From positions 1 to 8,503 of the forward strand of contig SKOL01000459.1 in assembly GCA_007120055.1 (NCBI GenBank): a stretch of 8,503 nt of DNA, given 5' to 3'. Below, in pieces: positions 1-6,916 of this stretch. Position 1 is the first letter of the stretch. Each line of letters begins with the position of its first letter. Made by a program: the position numbers and the translations under genes. The notes beneath the pieces were generated by a model. It did not search any database and had not been told where the DNA came from. It was given only the letters and a program-made list of their open reading frames with translations. The DNA comes from Anaerobacillus sp. Lineage in GTDB: Bacteria; Bacillota; Bacilli; Bacillales_H; Anaerobacillaceae.

Positions 1-1
1 G

Positions 2-781
2 TCGTTCCATGGTAGAACGATGGGAAGCCTTTCAGCAACAGGACAAGAGAAAATTCACAAAGGTTTTGAACCTTTACTACAAGGATTTACTTATCTTCCA
101 TATAATGATTCAGAAGCGTTAACAAGTACTATGGGTGATGATGTAGCAGCGATCTTTCTTGAAGTAATTCAAGGAGAAGGTGGCGTACATGAAGCGACTG
201 AACAATTTATTGCAACTATTAATCAGTTAAAAGAGAAGTATAACTGTCTAGTCGTAGTAGATGAAGTGCAGACTGGGATTGGTAGAACAGGGAAGGCCTT
301 TGGCTACCAGCATTATCATTTATCACCAGATATTATAACGGTTGCCAAAGGGTTAGGGAATGGCTTTCCTGTAGGTGGGCTAATCGGTAAAAAATCTCTT
401 ATTGATGCTTTTGGGCCGGGAAGTCACGGTTCTACATTTGGAGGGAACCCTGTAGCGATGGCTGCTGCCTATTCAACCATTCAAACGGTTTTTCAAGAAA
501 GTTTTTTAAAAGAAATTGAAGAAAAAAGTAGTTATTTCTTTAATAGTATAAAGAACGTTTTAAGTGATTGTAAAGCTGTAAAACAAATTAGAGGTAAAGG
601 CTTAATGGTCGGAATTGAGTGTCACCAAGATGTTAGTTTAGTCATATCCTCATTAAGGGATAAAGGTTTATTAGTTTTAAATGCGGGACCTAATGTTATA
701 AGACTTTTACCACCGCTAACTGTGACATATGATGAGTTAGATCAGGCAATAACAATGATTACAGCAGAGTTGAGTGAGTGA
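2..781 (+). CDS. argD: N-acetylornithine aminotransferase, C-terminal part (5' end outside window)
   Basis: PLP-dependent class III aminotransferase that converts N-acetylglutamate semialdehyde to N-acetylornithine in cytoplasmic arginine synthesis. The reading frame is open from base 2, and the residues before the first ATG (SFHGRT, then MGSLSATGQ) match the conserved family segment around SFHGRT. The ATG at 20 is therefore internal and the gene is cut by the window edge. Visible family motifs are DEVQTGIGRTG (PLP ring and phosphate region), then TVAKGLGNGFPVGG with the Schiff-base lysine encoded at 347-349, then GSHGSTFGGNP. About 259 of a usual ~385 residues are present. The last three sense codons and the stop lie inside the terminal segment of a dispersed repeat (769-900). 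The location directly before carA-carB-argF supports argD over other class III aminotransferases such as rocD. Confidence 0.93.
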   Translation, partial: SFHGRTMGSLSATGQEKIHKGFEPLLQGFTYLPYNDSEALTSTMGDDVAAIFLEVIQGEGGVHEATEQFIATINQLKEKYNCLVVVDEVQTGIGRTGKAFGYQHYHLSPDIITVAKGLGNGFPVGGLIGKKSLIDAFGPGSHGSTFGGNPVAMAAAYSTIQTVFQESFLKEIEEKSSYFFNSIKNVLSDCKAVKQIRGKGLMVGIECHQDVSLVISSLRDKGLLVLNAGPNVIRLLPPLTVTYDELDQAITMITAELSE

Positions 782-900
782 ATTTCATAATTACCAAAAA
801 TGAGCCACATCATGCAATATATAGTTTGCGAATGGTTTTGACGCAATTATATATTGATCTTAGTGGCGAGAATCAGGAATTATGAAATTCATTAAAGTAA
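769..900 (-). repeat. Dispersed palindromic repeat, copy 1 (reverse orientation)
   Basis: First of three related ~130-bp elements in the window; this one is inverted relative to the other two. Its right end, read on the minus strand, begins TTACTTTAATGAATTTCA (883-900), identical over 18 bases to the left end of copy 3 (6760-6777). Its left end (769-795) matches the reverse complement of 6864-6890 at 25 of 27 positions. It contains nested inverted repeats: TGAATTTCATAATT (779-792) with AATTATGAAATTCA (878-891), GCCAC (804-808) with GTGGC (863-867), and an imperfect stem 815-830 with 842-856. As RNA it would fold into a long hairpin between argD and carA and could limit read-through or protect the upstream message. 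It encodes no protein. It resembles a MITE or REP-like element, but the family is not one I can name. Confidence 0.85.
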
Positions 901-920
901 TTAAATTTTTTTAGTCATCG

Positions 921-956
921 TTGAATAAAAATTCAATAAAAATAATTATTATTCAA
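921..956 (+). promoter_or_regulatory. Tandem ARG-box-like operators for AhrC/ArgR upstream of carA
   Basis: TGAATAAAAATTCA at 922-935 is a perfect match to the core of the arginine repressor box as known from B. subtilis AhrC and E. coli ArgR. A weaker second box, ending ATTATTATTCA, lies at 942-955, centred 20 bp downstream, close to the about 21-bp spacing of paired ARG boxes. A TTGAAT at 921-926 could be a -35 element inside the first box, but no convincing -10 at normal spacing stands out, so I do not assign a start site. The position 64 bp before carA, after a repeat hairpin, suggests a second arginine-repressed promoter for carAB-argF in addition to the main operon promoter upstream of this window. 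Confidence 0.78.
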
Positions 957-1005
957 CTCGGAATTTTGGTAAAAACGGGTGATTACAGTACGTTACGCTT
1001 TTTAT

Positions 1006-1022
1006 AAGGAGGAATATATGTG
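1006..1022 (+). promoter_or_regulatory. carA ribosome binding site with overlapping AUG-UGA and GUG start codons
   Basis: A strong AAGGAGG (1006-1012) is followed by ATGTGA: an ATG at 1018-1020 that is closed immediately by TGA, and overlapping it the GTG at 1020-1022 that opens the carA frame. Spacing is 5 nt to the ATG and 7 nt to the GTG, so the GTG is better placed. No other start lies in the carA frame close to this Shine-Dalgarno. Confidence 0.7.
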
Positions 1023-2099
1023 AAAGGTTATATAGTTTTATCGACGGGTGAGTTTTTTGAAGGGGAGTTATTAGGTAACGACAAGGAAGTTTACGGTGAA
1101 GTTGTCTTTTTCACAGGGATGACAGGTTATGAAGAGGTAATGACAGATCCTTCGTTTAAAGGGCAAATTGTCGTTTTCACATATCCGTTAATAGGTAATT
1201 ACGGGATCAACGGTATTGATCAAGAGAGTATTGCTCCTCAAGCTTCAGCTTTAATTATGCAAGGTTGTAGAAACGAAGGTTACCATTATGAAGCGATAGA
1301 ATCTTTGAAGGATTATGCAGAAAAAACTTCACTACCTATTCTTGTAGGCGTTGATACGAGAGCCGTTGTAAAACGAATTCGAGAGTTAGGTGATATGGGA
1401 GCTATTATCACTACCAACATAGATACCGTAGACTTTTCAAATAAACCTATGATAGGTACGAGAAATCTTGTTGAAGAAGTATCAACTACTAAAATTGAGA
1501 CGTTTGGTGACGGAGATTATCACGTAGTAATGGTTGATTTTGGTTATAAAAAATCGATTTTATCGTCGCTTTTAACGTTAGGTTGTAAAGTAACAGTTGT
1601 TCCATTTAATACAGACGAAGGTACGATTGCAAACTTAAAACCGGATGGAGTATTTTTATCTAACGGCCCGGGTAATCCGAAAAAGCTTGTACATTTACTA
1701 GGCACGATTAAAAAGTTAGCGAGCACGTACCCGACGATGGGAATTTGTTTAGGTCATCAATTATTGGCACTTGCCTTCGGTGGCGACACTGAAAAGCTCC
1801 GCTTTGGACACCGAGGAGCTAATCAGCCAGTTCAAGATTTATTAACGAAAAAAGTGTATATGACGTCGCAAAATCACAGTTATGTAGTAACGGAAGATAG
1901 CTTAGAGGAAACAGGGTTTTCACCACGCTATATTAATATAAATGATCGATCAGTTGAAGGAATGTCACATCAGCAATATCCAATCACTTCTGTACAATTT
2001 CATCCAGAGGCCCATCCTGGTCCATCTGATTCAGAAGAGATATTTCACTGCTTTTTAACTGATATGAGTAGCAAGAGGAGCGAGAAAATTTATGCCTAA
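1020..2099 (+). CDS. carA: Carbamoyl-phosphate synthetase small (glutaminase) subunit, arginine-specific
   Basis: Hydrolyses glutamine and passes ammonia to CarB for carbamoyl phosphate synthesis. The 359-residue length is normal. The N-terminal CarA domain (about 1-150; GEFFEGELLG, FTGMTGYEEVMTDPS, FTYPLIGNYG) is followed by a class I glutamine amidotransferase domain (about 167-350). Its nucleophile Cys243 lies in MGICLGHQLLALAFGG, and the catalytic His328 and Glu330 lie in QFHPEAHPGP. The oxyanion-strand motif SNGPGNP is also present. Translation starts at GTG 1020, set by the AAGGAGG 7 nt upstream. The 3' end overlaps carB by 8 bp, which suggests translational coupling. Position between argD and argF, behind ARG boxes, indicates the arginine-dedicated isozyme and not the pyrimidine one (PyrAA). 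Confidence 0.96.
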   Translation: MKGYIVLSTGEFFEGELLGNDKEVYGEVVFFTGMTGYEEVMTDPSFKGQIVVFTYPLIGNYGINGIDQESIAPQASALIMQGCRNEGYHYEAIESLKDYAEKTSLPILVGVDTRAVVKRIRELGDMGAIITTNIDTVDFSNKPMIGTRNLVEEVSTTKIETFGDGDYHVVMVDFGYKKSILSSLLTLGCKVTVVPFNTDEGTIANLKPDGVFLSNGPGNPKKLVHLLGTIKKLASTYPTMGICLGHQLLALAFGGDTEKLRFGHRGANQPVQDLLTKKVYMTSQNHSYVVTEDSLEETGFSPRYININDRSVEGMSHQQYPITSVQFHPEAHPGPSDSEEIFHCFLTDMSSKRSEKIYA

Positions 2100-5000
2100 A
2101 CGTGATGATATAAAAAAAATATTAGTAATTGGCTCAGGCCCAATCGTAATCGGGCAAGCTGCAGAATTTGATTATGCAGGGACTCAAGCTTGTCTCGCTT
2201 TAAAGGAGGAGGGTTGTCAAGTAATCCTCATCAATAATAATCCTGCAACGGTGATGACAGACAAGGCATGTGCTGATGTCGTTTATTTTGAACCTTTAAC
2301 AGTAGAAAGTGTTGAAAAAATCATTCAAAAAGAATCACCTGATGGAATTTTAGCAACTTTAGGTGGGCAAACAGGTCTAAATTTAGCATTAGCACTTCAC
2401 GAACAAGGGATTATTGAAAAGTATGGAGTCCCACTACTCGGAACTCCGATTGAATCGATTAAGAAAGGTGAAGATCGTGAGGAGTTTCGAACACTAATGC
2501 ACGAATTAAATGAGCCGGTTCCAGAAAGTGAAATTGTTGAAACGGTTGATGCCGCGCTAACTTTTGCTCAAAAGGTCGGGTTCCCTATTATTATTCGCCC
2601 TGCTTATACATTAGGAGGAGCAGGAGGGGGAATTGTTCATGATGAACAATCCCTTAAAAACATTGTTAAAGGTGGCTTAAATGCTAGTCCGATTAACCAG
2701 TGTTTAATAGAAAAAAGTATCGCTGGTTTTAAAGAAATTGAATATGAAGTAATGCGAGACGCAAACGATACGTGTATAACCGTTTGTAATATGGAAAACA
2801 TTGATCCGGTTGGTATTCATACAGGTGATTCGATTGTCGTCGCACCTTCGCAAACGTTAACAGACGTAGAATATCAGATGTTACGCTCTGTTTCAGTGAA
2901 GATTATTAGAGCGTTAGGTATTGTAGGAGGATGTAATATACAGTTTGCTCTTGATCCGTATAGTAAAGATTATTATTTGATTGAAGTAAACCCTCGTGTA
3001 AGTAGATCAAGTGCACTAGCTTCGAAAGCTACAGGGTATCCGATTGCTCGAATTGCGGCTAAATTGAGCCTTGGCTACCATTTACATGAGTTACAAAATC
3101 CAGTAACACAGCATACGTATGCCAGCTTCGAACCTTCTTTAGATTATTGTGTCGTGAAGTTTCCACGTTGGCCATTCGATAAATTTCCTCAAGCCAATCG
3201 AAAGCTTGGGACGCAGATGAAAGCAACTGGAGAAGTGATGGCGATCGAAAGAAATTTAGAATCGGCATTTCAAAAGGCGGTCCGTTCTTTAGATATTAAA
3301 GGTATTTTAGGGCTTGAGATGGAGAGAGTAAAAAAGTTTTCGTTACAACAACTTTGGGAAAGTGTCACTGAAGCTGATGACCTCCGTTTTTTTGCTATTT
3401 TAGAATTGCTGCGTCGTAACGTAACAACCGAAGAAATACATGAAGCAACAAAAATTAACTATTTCTATTTAAAAAGTTGGAAGTCTTTAATTGAAATTGA
3501 AAATGAAGTGAAACAACTTTCACTGACCACTGTATCAAAGAAAAAACTTGAGGACCTGAAAGTTAACGGGTTTTCTGATGAATGGTTAGCGAGTGTTTGG
3601 AAAGTAACATTAGATGATATCCGTAACAAACGTCATGAGTTTGATATTGTGCCGTCATTTAAGATGGTTGACACTTGTGCAGCTGAATTTGTAGCGAAAA
3701 CCTCTTATTACTATTCTAGCTGGAGTGGCGAACAAGACGTTGATACAGAAAGTAATAAGAAAAAAGTGGTTATTATCGGTTCGGGGCCAATTCGAATCGG
3801 TCAAGGAATAGAATTTGATTATTGTTCAGTTCACGGCGTTCTAGCATTAAAAACTGAAAACTATGAAGCTATTTTAATTAATAATAACCCAGAGACTGTT
3901 AGTACAGATTATGAGATTGCTGATCGACTTTATTTCGAACCGATTACAACTGAAGATGTCTTAAACATTATTGAACTAGAAAAACCAGAAGGGGTCATCG
4001 TTCAACTTGGCGGTCAAACGGCAATATCATTAGTGAAAAGCTTAGAAGAGGCTGGTGTACCTCTACTAGGAACGAATCATCATACGATTGATAAGCTAGA
4101 AGACCGAGATCTTTTTTATCAGTTTATGAAGCAAGTAAATGTCCCTCACATCCCAGGAGTTACTGCTTATGATGAGATTGGTTTGCTAAATATGGCTGAT
4201 GAAATTGGCTATCCAGTATTAATCAGACCTTCTTACGTCATCGGTGGTCAAGGCATGATGACTTTCTATAATCGTGAAGAAATGATTGAATATATGAATA
4301 ATGGATTTAATCAAGTGAAGTTTCCGATTTTACTAGATGCCTACTACCCGGGTACAGAGTTAGAAGTGGATGCTTTAACAGATGGCGAAGACGTGGTTAT
4401 TCCAGGAATGTTTGAACACATTGAGAAGGCGGGAGTTCATTCCGGAGATAGCCTTTCTGTCATACCACCAATCAATATTAAAAATTCTCATAAAGAAACA
4501 ATTGTTGAATATACGAAACGAATAGCCAAAGGTATGGACTTTAAAGGCGTCTTTAATATTCAGTTTGTTTTATATAAAGAAGAAGTGTTTGTCCTTGAGG
4601 TAAATCCACGTGCTTCTAGAACGGTCCCGATCCTTAGTAAAGTTACAGGAATGAATATGATTGCATTAACAACGAAACTTCTTTTAGGTGAAAAACTGAA
4701 AGATATTGTTGAGACTGTTGGTTATCAAGTTGAGCCATCGTATTTCACAGTGAAAGCCCCTGTGTTTTCACATTCTAAATTGCCAGATCTCGATCCGAAG
4801 CTAGAGGCAGAAATGAAGTCAACAGGTGAATTGATTTCAATTAGTGACAATATTGATGAAGCGTTTTATAAGGCTTTCGTTTGGGGAGAGCGTGATATTC
4901 CAGAGTTATTTAAGAAAAAAGGTAGCATTTATTGTGAAGTAGATGAAACGAAAATGGAATTATTTACTTCGTTAAAAGAAAAATTAATCGATTTGCAGTA

Positions 5001-5265
5001 TAAAGTAGTCGAATCCGATACAGTTTCTTTTCAAGATTGGTTAGATGACGATAACGGGGTTTGTTACTTAAATATTTGTAACGATTCAGAATCAAAGTGG
5101 AAAAGGAAAGAAGCATTAAAGAACCGAAAACCAGTCATTACGGAACTATCTACGTTCGCTCAGATCGTAAAAAGTTTAAATACAGTCGAAAATAATGTTA
5201 ATTGTATCGATGATTGGCTTGATCACTATGAAAAACACAAAACTAGCTTGAAGCAAACGAATTAA
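2092..5265 (+). CDS. carB: Carbamoyl-phosphate synthetase large subunit, arginine-specific
   Basis: Makes carbamoyl phosphate from bicarbonate, ammonia and two ATP. The 1057 residues show the usual internal duplication. The first synthetase half (about 1-400) has GSGPIVIGQAAEFDYAG from residue 14, NNNPATVMTD, LGGQTGLNLA and Arg169 in RPAYTLGGAGGG. The second half (about 560-935) has GSGPIRIGQGIEFDYC from 563, NNNPETVSTD, LGGQTAISL and Arg712 in RPSYVIGGQGM. The C-terminal MGS-like domain (about 944-1057) is strongly diverged: the ATxGTA phosphate-binding loop of UMP/ornithine-regulated enzymes is not visible. This fits arginine-specific Bacillus CarB, which is not a pyrimidine-regulated enzyme. 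The ATG overlaps the carA stop region and follows AGAGGAG (2074-2080). argF begins 25 bp after the stop. Confidence 0.96.
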   Translation: MPKRDDIKKILVIGSGPIVIGQAAEFDYAGTQACLALKEEGCQVILINNNPATVMTDKACADVVYFEPLTVESVEKIIQKESPDGILATLGGQTGLNLALALHEQGIIEKYGVPLLGTPIESIKKGEDREEFRTLMHELNEPVPESEIVETVDAALTFAQKVGFPIIIRPAYTLGGAGGGIVHDEQSLKNIVKGGLNASPINQCLIEKSIAGFKEIEYEVMRDANDTCITVCNMENIDPVGIHTGDSIVVAPSQTLTDVEYQMLRSVSVKIIRALGIVGGCNIQFALDPYSKDYYLIEVNPRVSRSSALASKATGYPIARIAAKLSLGYHLHELQNPVTQHTYASFEPSLDYCVVKFPRWPFDKFPQANRKLGTQMKATGEVMAIERNLESAFQKAVRSLDIKGILGLEMERVKKFSLQQLWESVTEADDLRFFAILELLRRNVTTEEIHEATKINYFYLKSWKSLIEIENEVKQLSLTTVSKKKLEDLKVNGFSDEWLASVWKVTLDDIRNKRHEFDIVPSFKMVDTCAAEFVAKTSYYYSSWSGEQDVDTESNKKKVVIIGSGPIRIGQGIEFDYCSVHGVLALKTENYEAILINNNPETVSTDYEIADRLYFEPITTEDVLNIIELEKPEGVIVQLGGQTAISLVKSLEEAGVPLLGTNHHTIDKLEDRDLFYQFMKQVNVPHIPGVTAYDEIGLLNMADEIGYPVLIRPSYVIGGQGMMTFYNREEMIEYMNNGFNQVKFPILLDAYYPGTELEVDALTDGEDVVIPGMFEHIEKAGVHSGDSLSVIPPINIKNSHKETIVEYTKRIAKGMDFKGVFNIQFVLYKEEVFVLEVNPRASRTVPILSKVTGMNMIALTTKLLLGEKLKDIVETVGYQVEPSYFTVKAPVFSHSKLPDLDPKLEAEMKSTGELISISDNIDEAFYKAFVWGERDIPELFKKKGSIYCEVDETKMELFTSLKEKLIDLQYKVVESDTVSFQDWLDDDNGVCYLNICNDSESKWKRKEALKNRKPVITELSTFAQIVKSLNTVENNVNCIDDWLDHYEKHKTSLKQTN

Positions 5266-5275
5266 CTAAGCGCAA

Positions 5276-5284
5276 AAGGAAGTG
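5276..5284 (+). promoter_or_regulatory. argF ribosome binding site that decides the TTG start
   Basis: AAGGAAGTG differs by one base from the ideal AAGGAGGTG anti-SD complement and ends 6 nt before TTG 5291. A GTG at 5282-5284, which would extend the protein by three residues, lies inside this Shine-Dalgarno and cannot use it. Confidence 0.7.
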
Positions 5285-5290
5285 AGATTT

Positions 5291-6262
5291 TTGACGGTAT
5301 CATCTGTAGCACAATCAGGATTAAATGTACAAAAATATCAAGGAATGAATTTTCTTACTCTATTAGACTATTCACCTGAACAAATAAATGAGTTGTTAGA
5401 TTTTTCTCTTGTTTTAAAGAAGTACCAAAAAGAAGGGGTTCCTCACCCCTTCTTAGCAGGGAAAACGTTAGCAATGATATTTGAAAAATCGTCAACAAGA
5501 ACAAGAGTTTCTTTTGAAGTAGGAATGAGCCAATTAGGAGGTTCAGCTTTATTTTTAAGCTCTAAAGACTCTCAGCTAGGAAGAGGAGAGCCGATTTCAG
5601 ATACTGCTCAAGTACTATCAAGATATGTTGATGGGATTATGATTCGAACGCACGGTCATGAAATTATCGAGGAGTTAGCTAAACATTCGACGGTTCCTGT
5701 AGTGAATGCACTAACCGATGATTTTCATCCATGTCAAGCGTTAGCGGATATTATGACGATTTATGAGGCGAAAGGAACCTTTAAAGGAATAAAGACGGTG
5801 TATGTTGGCGATGGCAATAATGTCGCTCATTCATTACTTATAGCTTGTGCGAAAGTTGGTATGGATGTTGCGATCGCTACACCAAAAGGCTATGAACCGA
5901 AACCTTGGATCATAAATGAGGTTGAAGCAATATGTCAAGAAACGAAAGCGACTTTCCAATTAACAAATGATCCTGTAGAAGCAATGAATGGGGCTGACGT
6001 TATTTACACAGACGTATGGACGAGTATGGGCTACGAAGAAGAAACAAACGATCGTTTAGAAATCTTTAAGCCTTTCCAAGTGAATAATCGTTTAGTTCAA
6101 CATGCGAATGACGATTATATATTTCTTCACTGTTTACCGGCTCACCGAGAGGAAGAAGTCACAGCGGATATCATCGATGGATCTCATTCATATATTTTCG
6201 ATCAAGCTGAAAATCGTTTACATGTTCAAAAAGCAATTCTCGTAGCATTAATGAGTAATTGA
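5291..6262 (+). CDS. argF: Ornithine carbamoyltransferase, anabolic
   Basis: Transfers the carbamoyl group from carbamoyl phosphate to ornithine, giving citrulline; the catalytic unit is a trimer in this family. From the TTG start the protein is 323 residues, close to the ~319 of B. subtilis ArgF. Family signatures are all present: carbamoyl-phosphate loop STRTR at 68-72 (EKSSTRTRVSFE), MIRTHGH, HPCQ from His146, GDGNNVAHS, DVWTSMG, and the ornithine-binding HCLPAHR from His280/Cys281. An upstream in-frame GTG at 5282 is rejected because it overlaps the Shine-Dalgarno. A downstream ATG at 5345 would cut into the conserved N-terminal region and has no good ribosome site. It ends the carAB-argF unit. 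Aspartate carbamoyltransferase is excluded by the ornithine motif, and the biosynthetic context argues against a catabolic arcB. Confidence 0.96.
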   Translation: MTVSSVAQSGLNVQKYQGMNFLTLLDYSPEQINELLDFSLVLKKYQKEGVPHPFLAGKTLAMIFEKSSTRTRVSFEVGMSQLGGSALFLSSKDSQLGRGEPISDTAQVLSRYVDGIMIRTHGHEIIEELAKHSTVPVVNALTDDFHPCQALADIMTIYEAKGTFKGIKTVYVGDGNNVAHSLLIACAKVGMDVAIATPKGYEPKPWIINEVEAICQETKATFQLTNDPVEAMNGADVIYTDVWTSMGYEEETNDRLEIFKPFQVNNRLVQHANDDYIFLHCLPAHREEEVTADIIDGSHSYIFDQAENRLHVQKAILVALMSN

Positions 6263-6266
6263 TATT

Positions 6267-6396
6267 GTAGTTTAATGAATTGTCATTCAGTATTATCGCC
6301 ATTAAGAAACGATATGTAGTTGCATTAAGTTACTTGCAATTATATATCGTTTGATATGGCGATATTTTAGGTTATGATCAAATTGACTCAGTTCAC
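6267..6396 (+). repeat. Dispersed palindromic repeat, copy 2, just after argF
   Basis: Starts about 5 bp after the argF stop. Bases 6291-6357 align without gaps to 6786-6852 in copy 3, with 7 differences, mostly in the loop. It has a nearly continuous stem: TATCGCCAT (6294-6302) with ATGGCGATA (6356-6364), and AAACGATATGTAGTTGC (6307-6323) with GCAATTATATATCGTTT (6336-6352), where both mismatches become G-U pairs in RNA. The outer terminal segments are more diverged than in copies 1 and 3. Nothing else at the end of argF looks like a terminator, so this hairpin may shape the 3' end of the arginine transcript, although it lacks a U-tract. Confidence 0.85.
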
Positions 6397-6425
6397 AAAG
6401 TATTCATAAATTTAAAACGGGCATT

Positions 6426-6475
6426 TGTGATGTTAGTCACAGAAACACATTCAAACAATGGCTAAAATGAAATTA
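6426..6475 (+). promoter_or_regulatory. CRP/FNR-type class II promoter of the candidate small RNA
   Basis: TGTGATGTTAGTCACA at 6426-6441 is a perfect TGTGA-N6-TCACA box. A -10 element TAAAAT (5 of 6) lies at 6463-6468, giving a predicted start near 6475, so the box centre (6433.5) sits at about -41.5, the standard class II activation distance. The box-to-hexamer distance of 37 bp is the same as at the two other boxes in this window. In the minus direction the best -10 at this spacing is AATACT (4 of 6), and it would read into the argF end, so the + direction is preferred. Confidence 0.72.
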
Positions 6476-6761
6476 AGTTTAACAAAGGGTAATGCAAGCG
6501 TTAATATCTACTTTATGTTCGCCCAAAATATAAAATAGATATAGCCTTACTTCTTTATTAAACCGACATAACAAAGAAAATAAGTAGATAGAAAAAGATT
6601 GGAAACAATCAAATGTTGCCAAATAACAATGTTATTTAGTGCCCAAAACCAAATAACATGTAAATGCATGAAATCATTTCTTTTTTGTTCATTTGACCCC
6701 CAAAACTTATGGACATAAAGTATTAAAACTATCAAAAACTTATTTTTGATAGTTTTTTTTT
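6475..6761 (+). ncRNA. Candidate CRP/FNR-controlled small RNA (about 287 nt)
   Basis: Bounded by a predicted class II CRP/FNR promoter (start near 6475) and an intrinsic terminator ending at 6761. No internal ATG has a usable Shine-Dalgarno, and the possible peptides are only 7-16 residues, so it looks non-coding. Local folds are visible: a stem with a GAAA tetraloop (GATTG 6597-6601, CAATC 6606-6610), a 7-bp stem AAATAAC/GTTATTT (6621-6637), and TTAAC/GTTAA (6480-6484, 6500-6504). Three copies of CCCAAAA (6522-6528, 6642-6648, 6699-6705) lie outside these stems; the last is part of CCCCCAAAA. C-rich unpaired stretches are how several Gram-positive regulatory RNAs (RsaE/RoxS, FsrA) meet ribosome binding sites. 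I recognise no known RNA family. Regulation of targets is inference. Confidence 0.5.
6725..6761 (+). terminator. Intrinsic terminator of the candidate small RNA
   Basis: A perfect 14-bp stem, AAAACTATCAAAAA (6725-6738) and TTTTTGATAGTTTT (6743-6756), closes a CTTA loop and runs into a T-tract to 6761. The T-rich side faces the + direction. There is no + strand protein gene between argF and this point, so the terminator needs a transcript to serve. On the minus strand only TTTT follows the stem, so it may weakly stop transcription from the regulator gene too. Confidence 0.85.
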
Positions 6762-6890
6762 ACTTTAATGAATTTCACCATTCAATATTATCGCCATTAA
6801 GAAACGATATGTAGTTGCGTTAACCCGCTCGCAATTACATATCGTTTGATATTGCTCAATTAAGGTAATTATGATATTCACTCACTTAAC
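6760..6890 (+). repeat. Dispersed palindromic repeat, copy 3
   Basis: Direct-orientation partner of copy 2, 495 bp downstream, and inverted partner of copy 1. The core is an 18-bp stem (6802-6819 with 6830-6847, one G-U pair) around a 10-nt loop. The outer ends TGAATTTCACCATT (6769-6782) and AATTATGATATTCA (6867-6880) are imperfect terminal inverted repeats. The inner TATCGCCAT arm (6789-6797) has lost its partner, which is degraded at 6851-6859. The left edge abuts the T-tract of the upstream terminator and the right edge is 26 bp from the stop of the minus-strand regulator, so each copy sits at the 3' end of a transcription unit. No target-site duplication is obvious. Confidence 0.85.
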
Positions 6891-6916
6891 GATAAAATTT
6901 TGTAGAGAGAGTTGAA

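Noticed and set aside
1544..1726. Minus-strand 60-codon frame
   Set aside because: It lies wholly within carA, opposite its conserved amidotransferase region, with no supporting signals.
3059..3268. Minus-strand 69-codon frame
   Set aside because: It lies wholly within the conserved first half of carB and is a shadow of that gene.
5282..5290. GTG at 5282 as the argF start
   Set aside because: It overlaps the Shine-Dalgarno AAGGAAGTG (5276-5284), which is properly spaced for TTG 5291 instead.
6458..6538. Plus-strand 26-codon frame after the CRP/FNR box (MAKMKLSLTKG...)
   Set aside because: Its ATG lies upstream of the predicted transcript start near 6475, overlaps the -10 region and has no ribosome binding site.
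6547..6735. Minus-strand 62-codon frame inside the candidate small RNA
   Set aside because: It would start with TTG inside the terminator stem, has no Shine-Dalgarno, and its composition (many Trp, Phe and Ile) looks like translated AT-rich non-coding DNA.
6267..6890. CRISPR array or insertion sequence as an explanation of the repeats
   Set aside because: There are only two direct copies here, 495 bp apart, without regular spacers, and no transposase or cas gene is present in the window.
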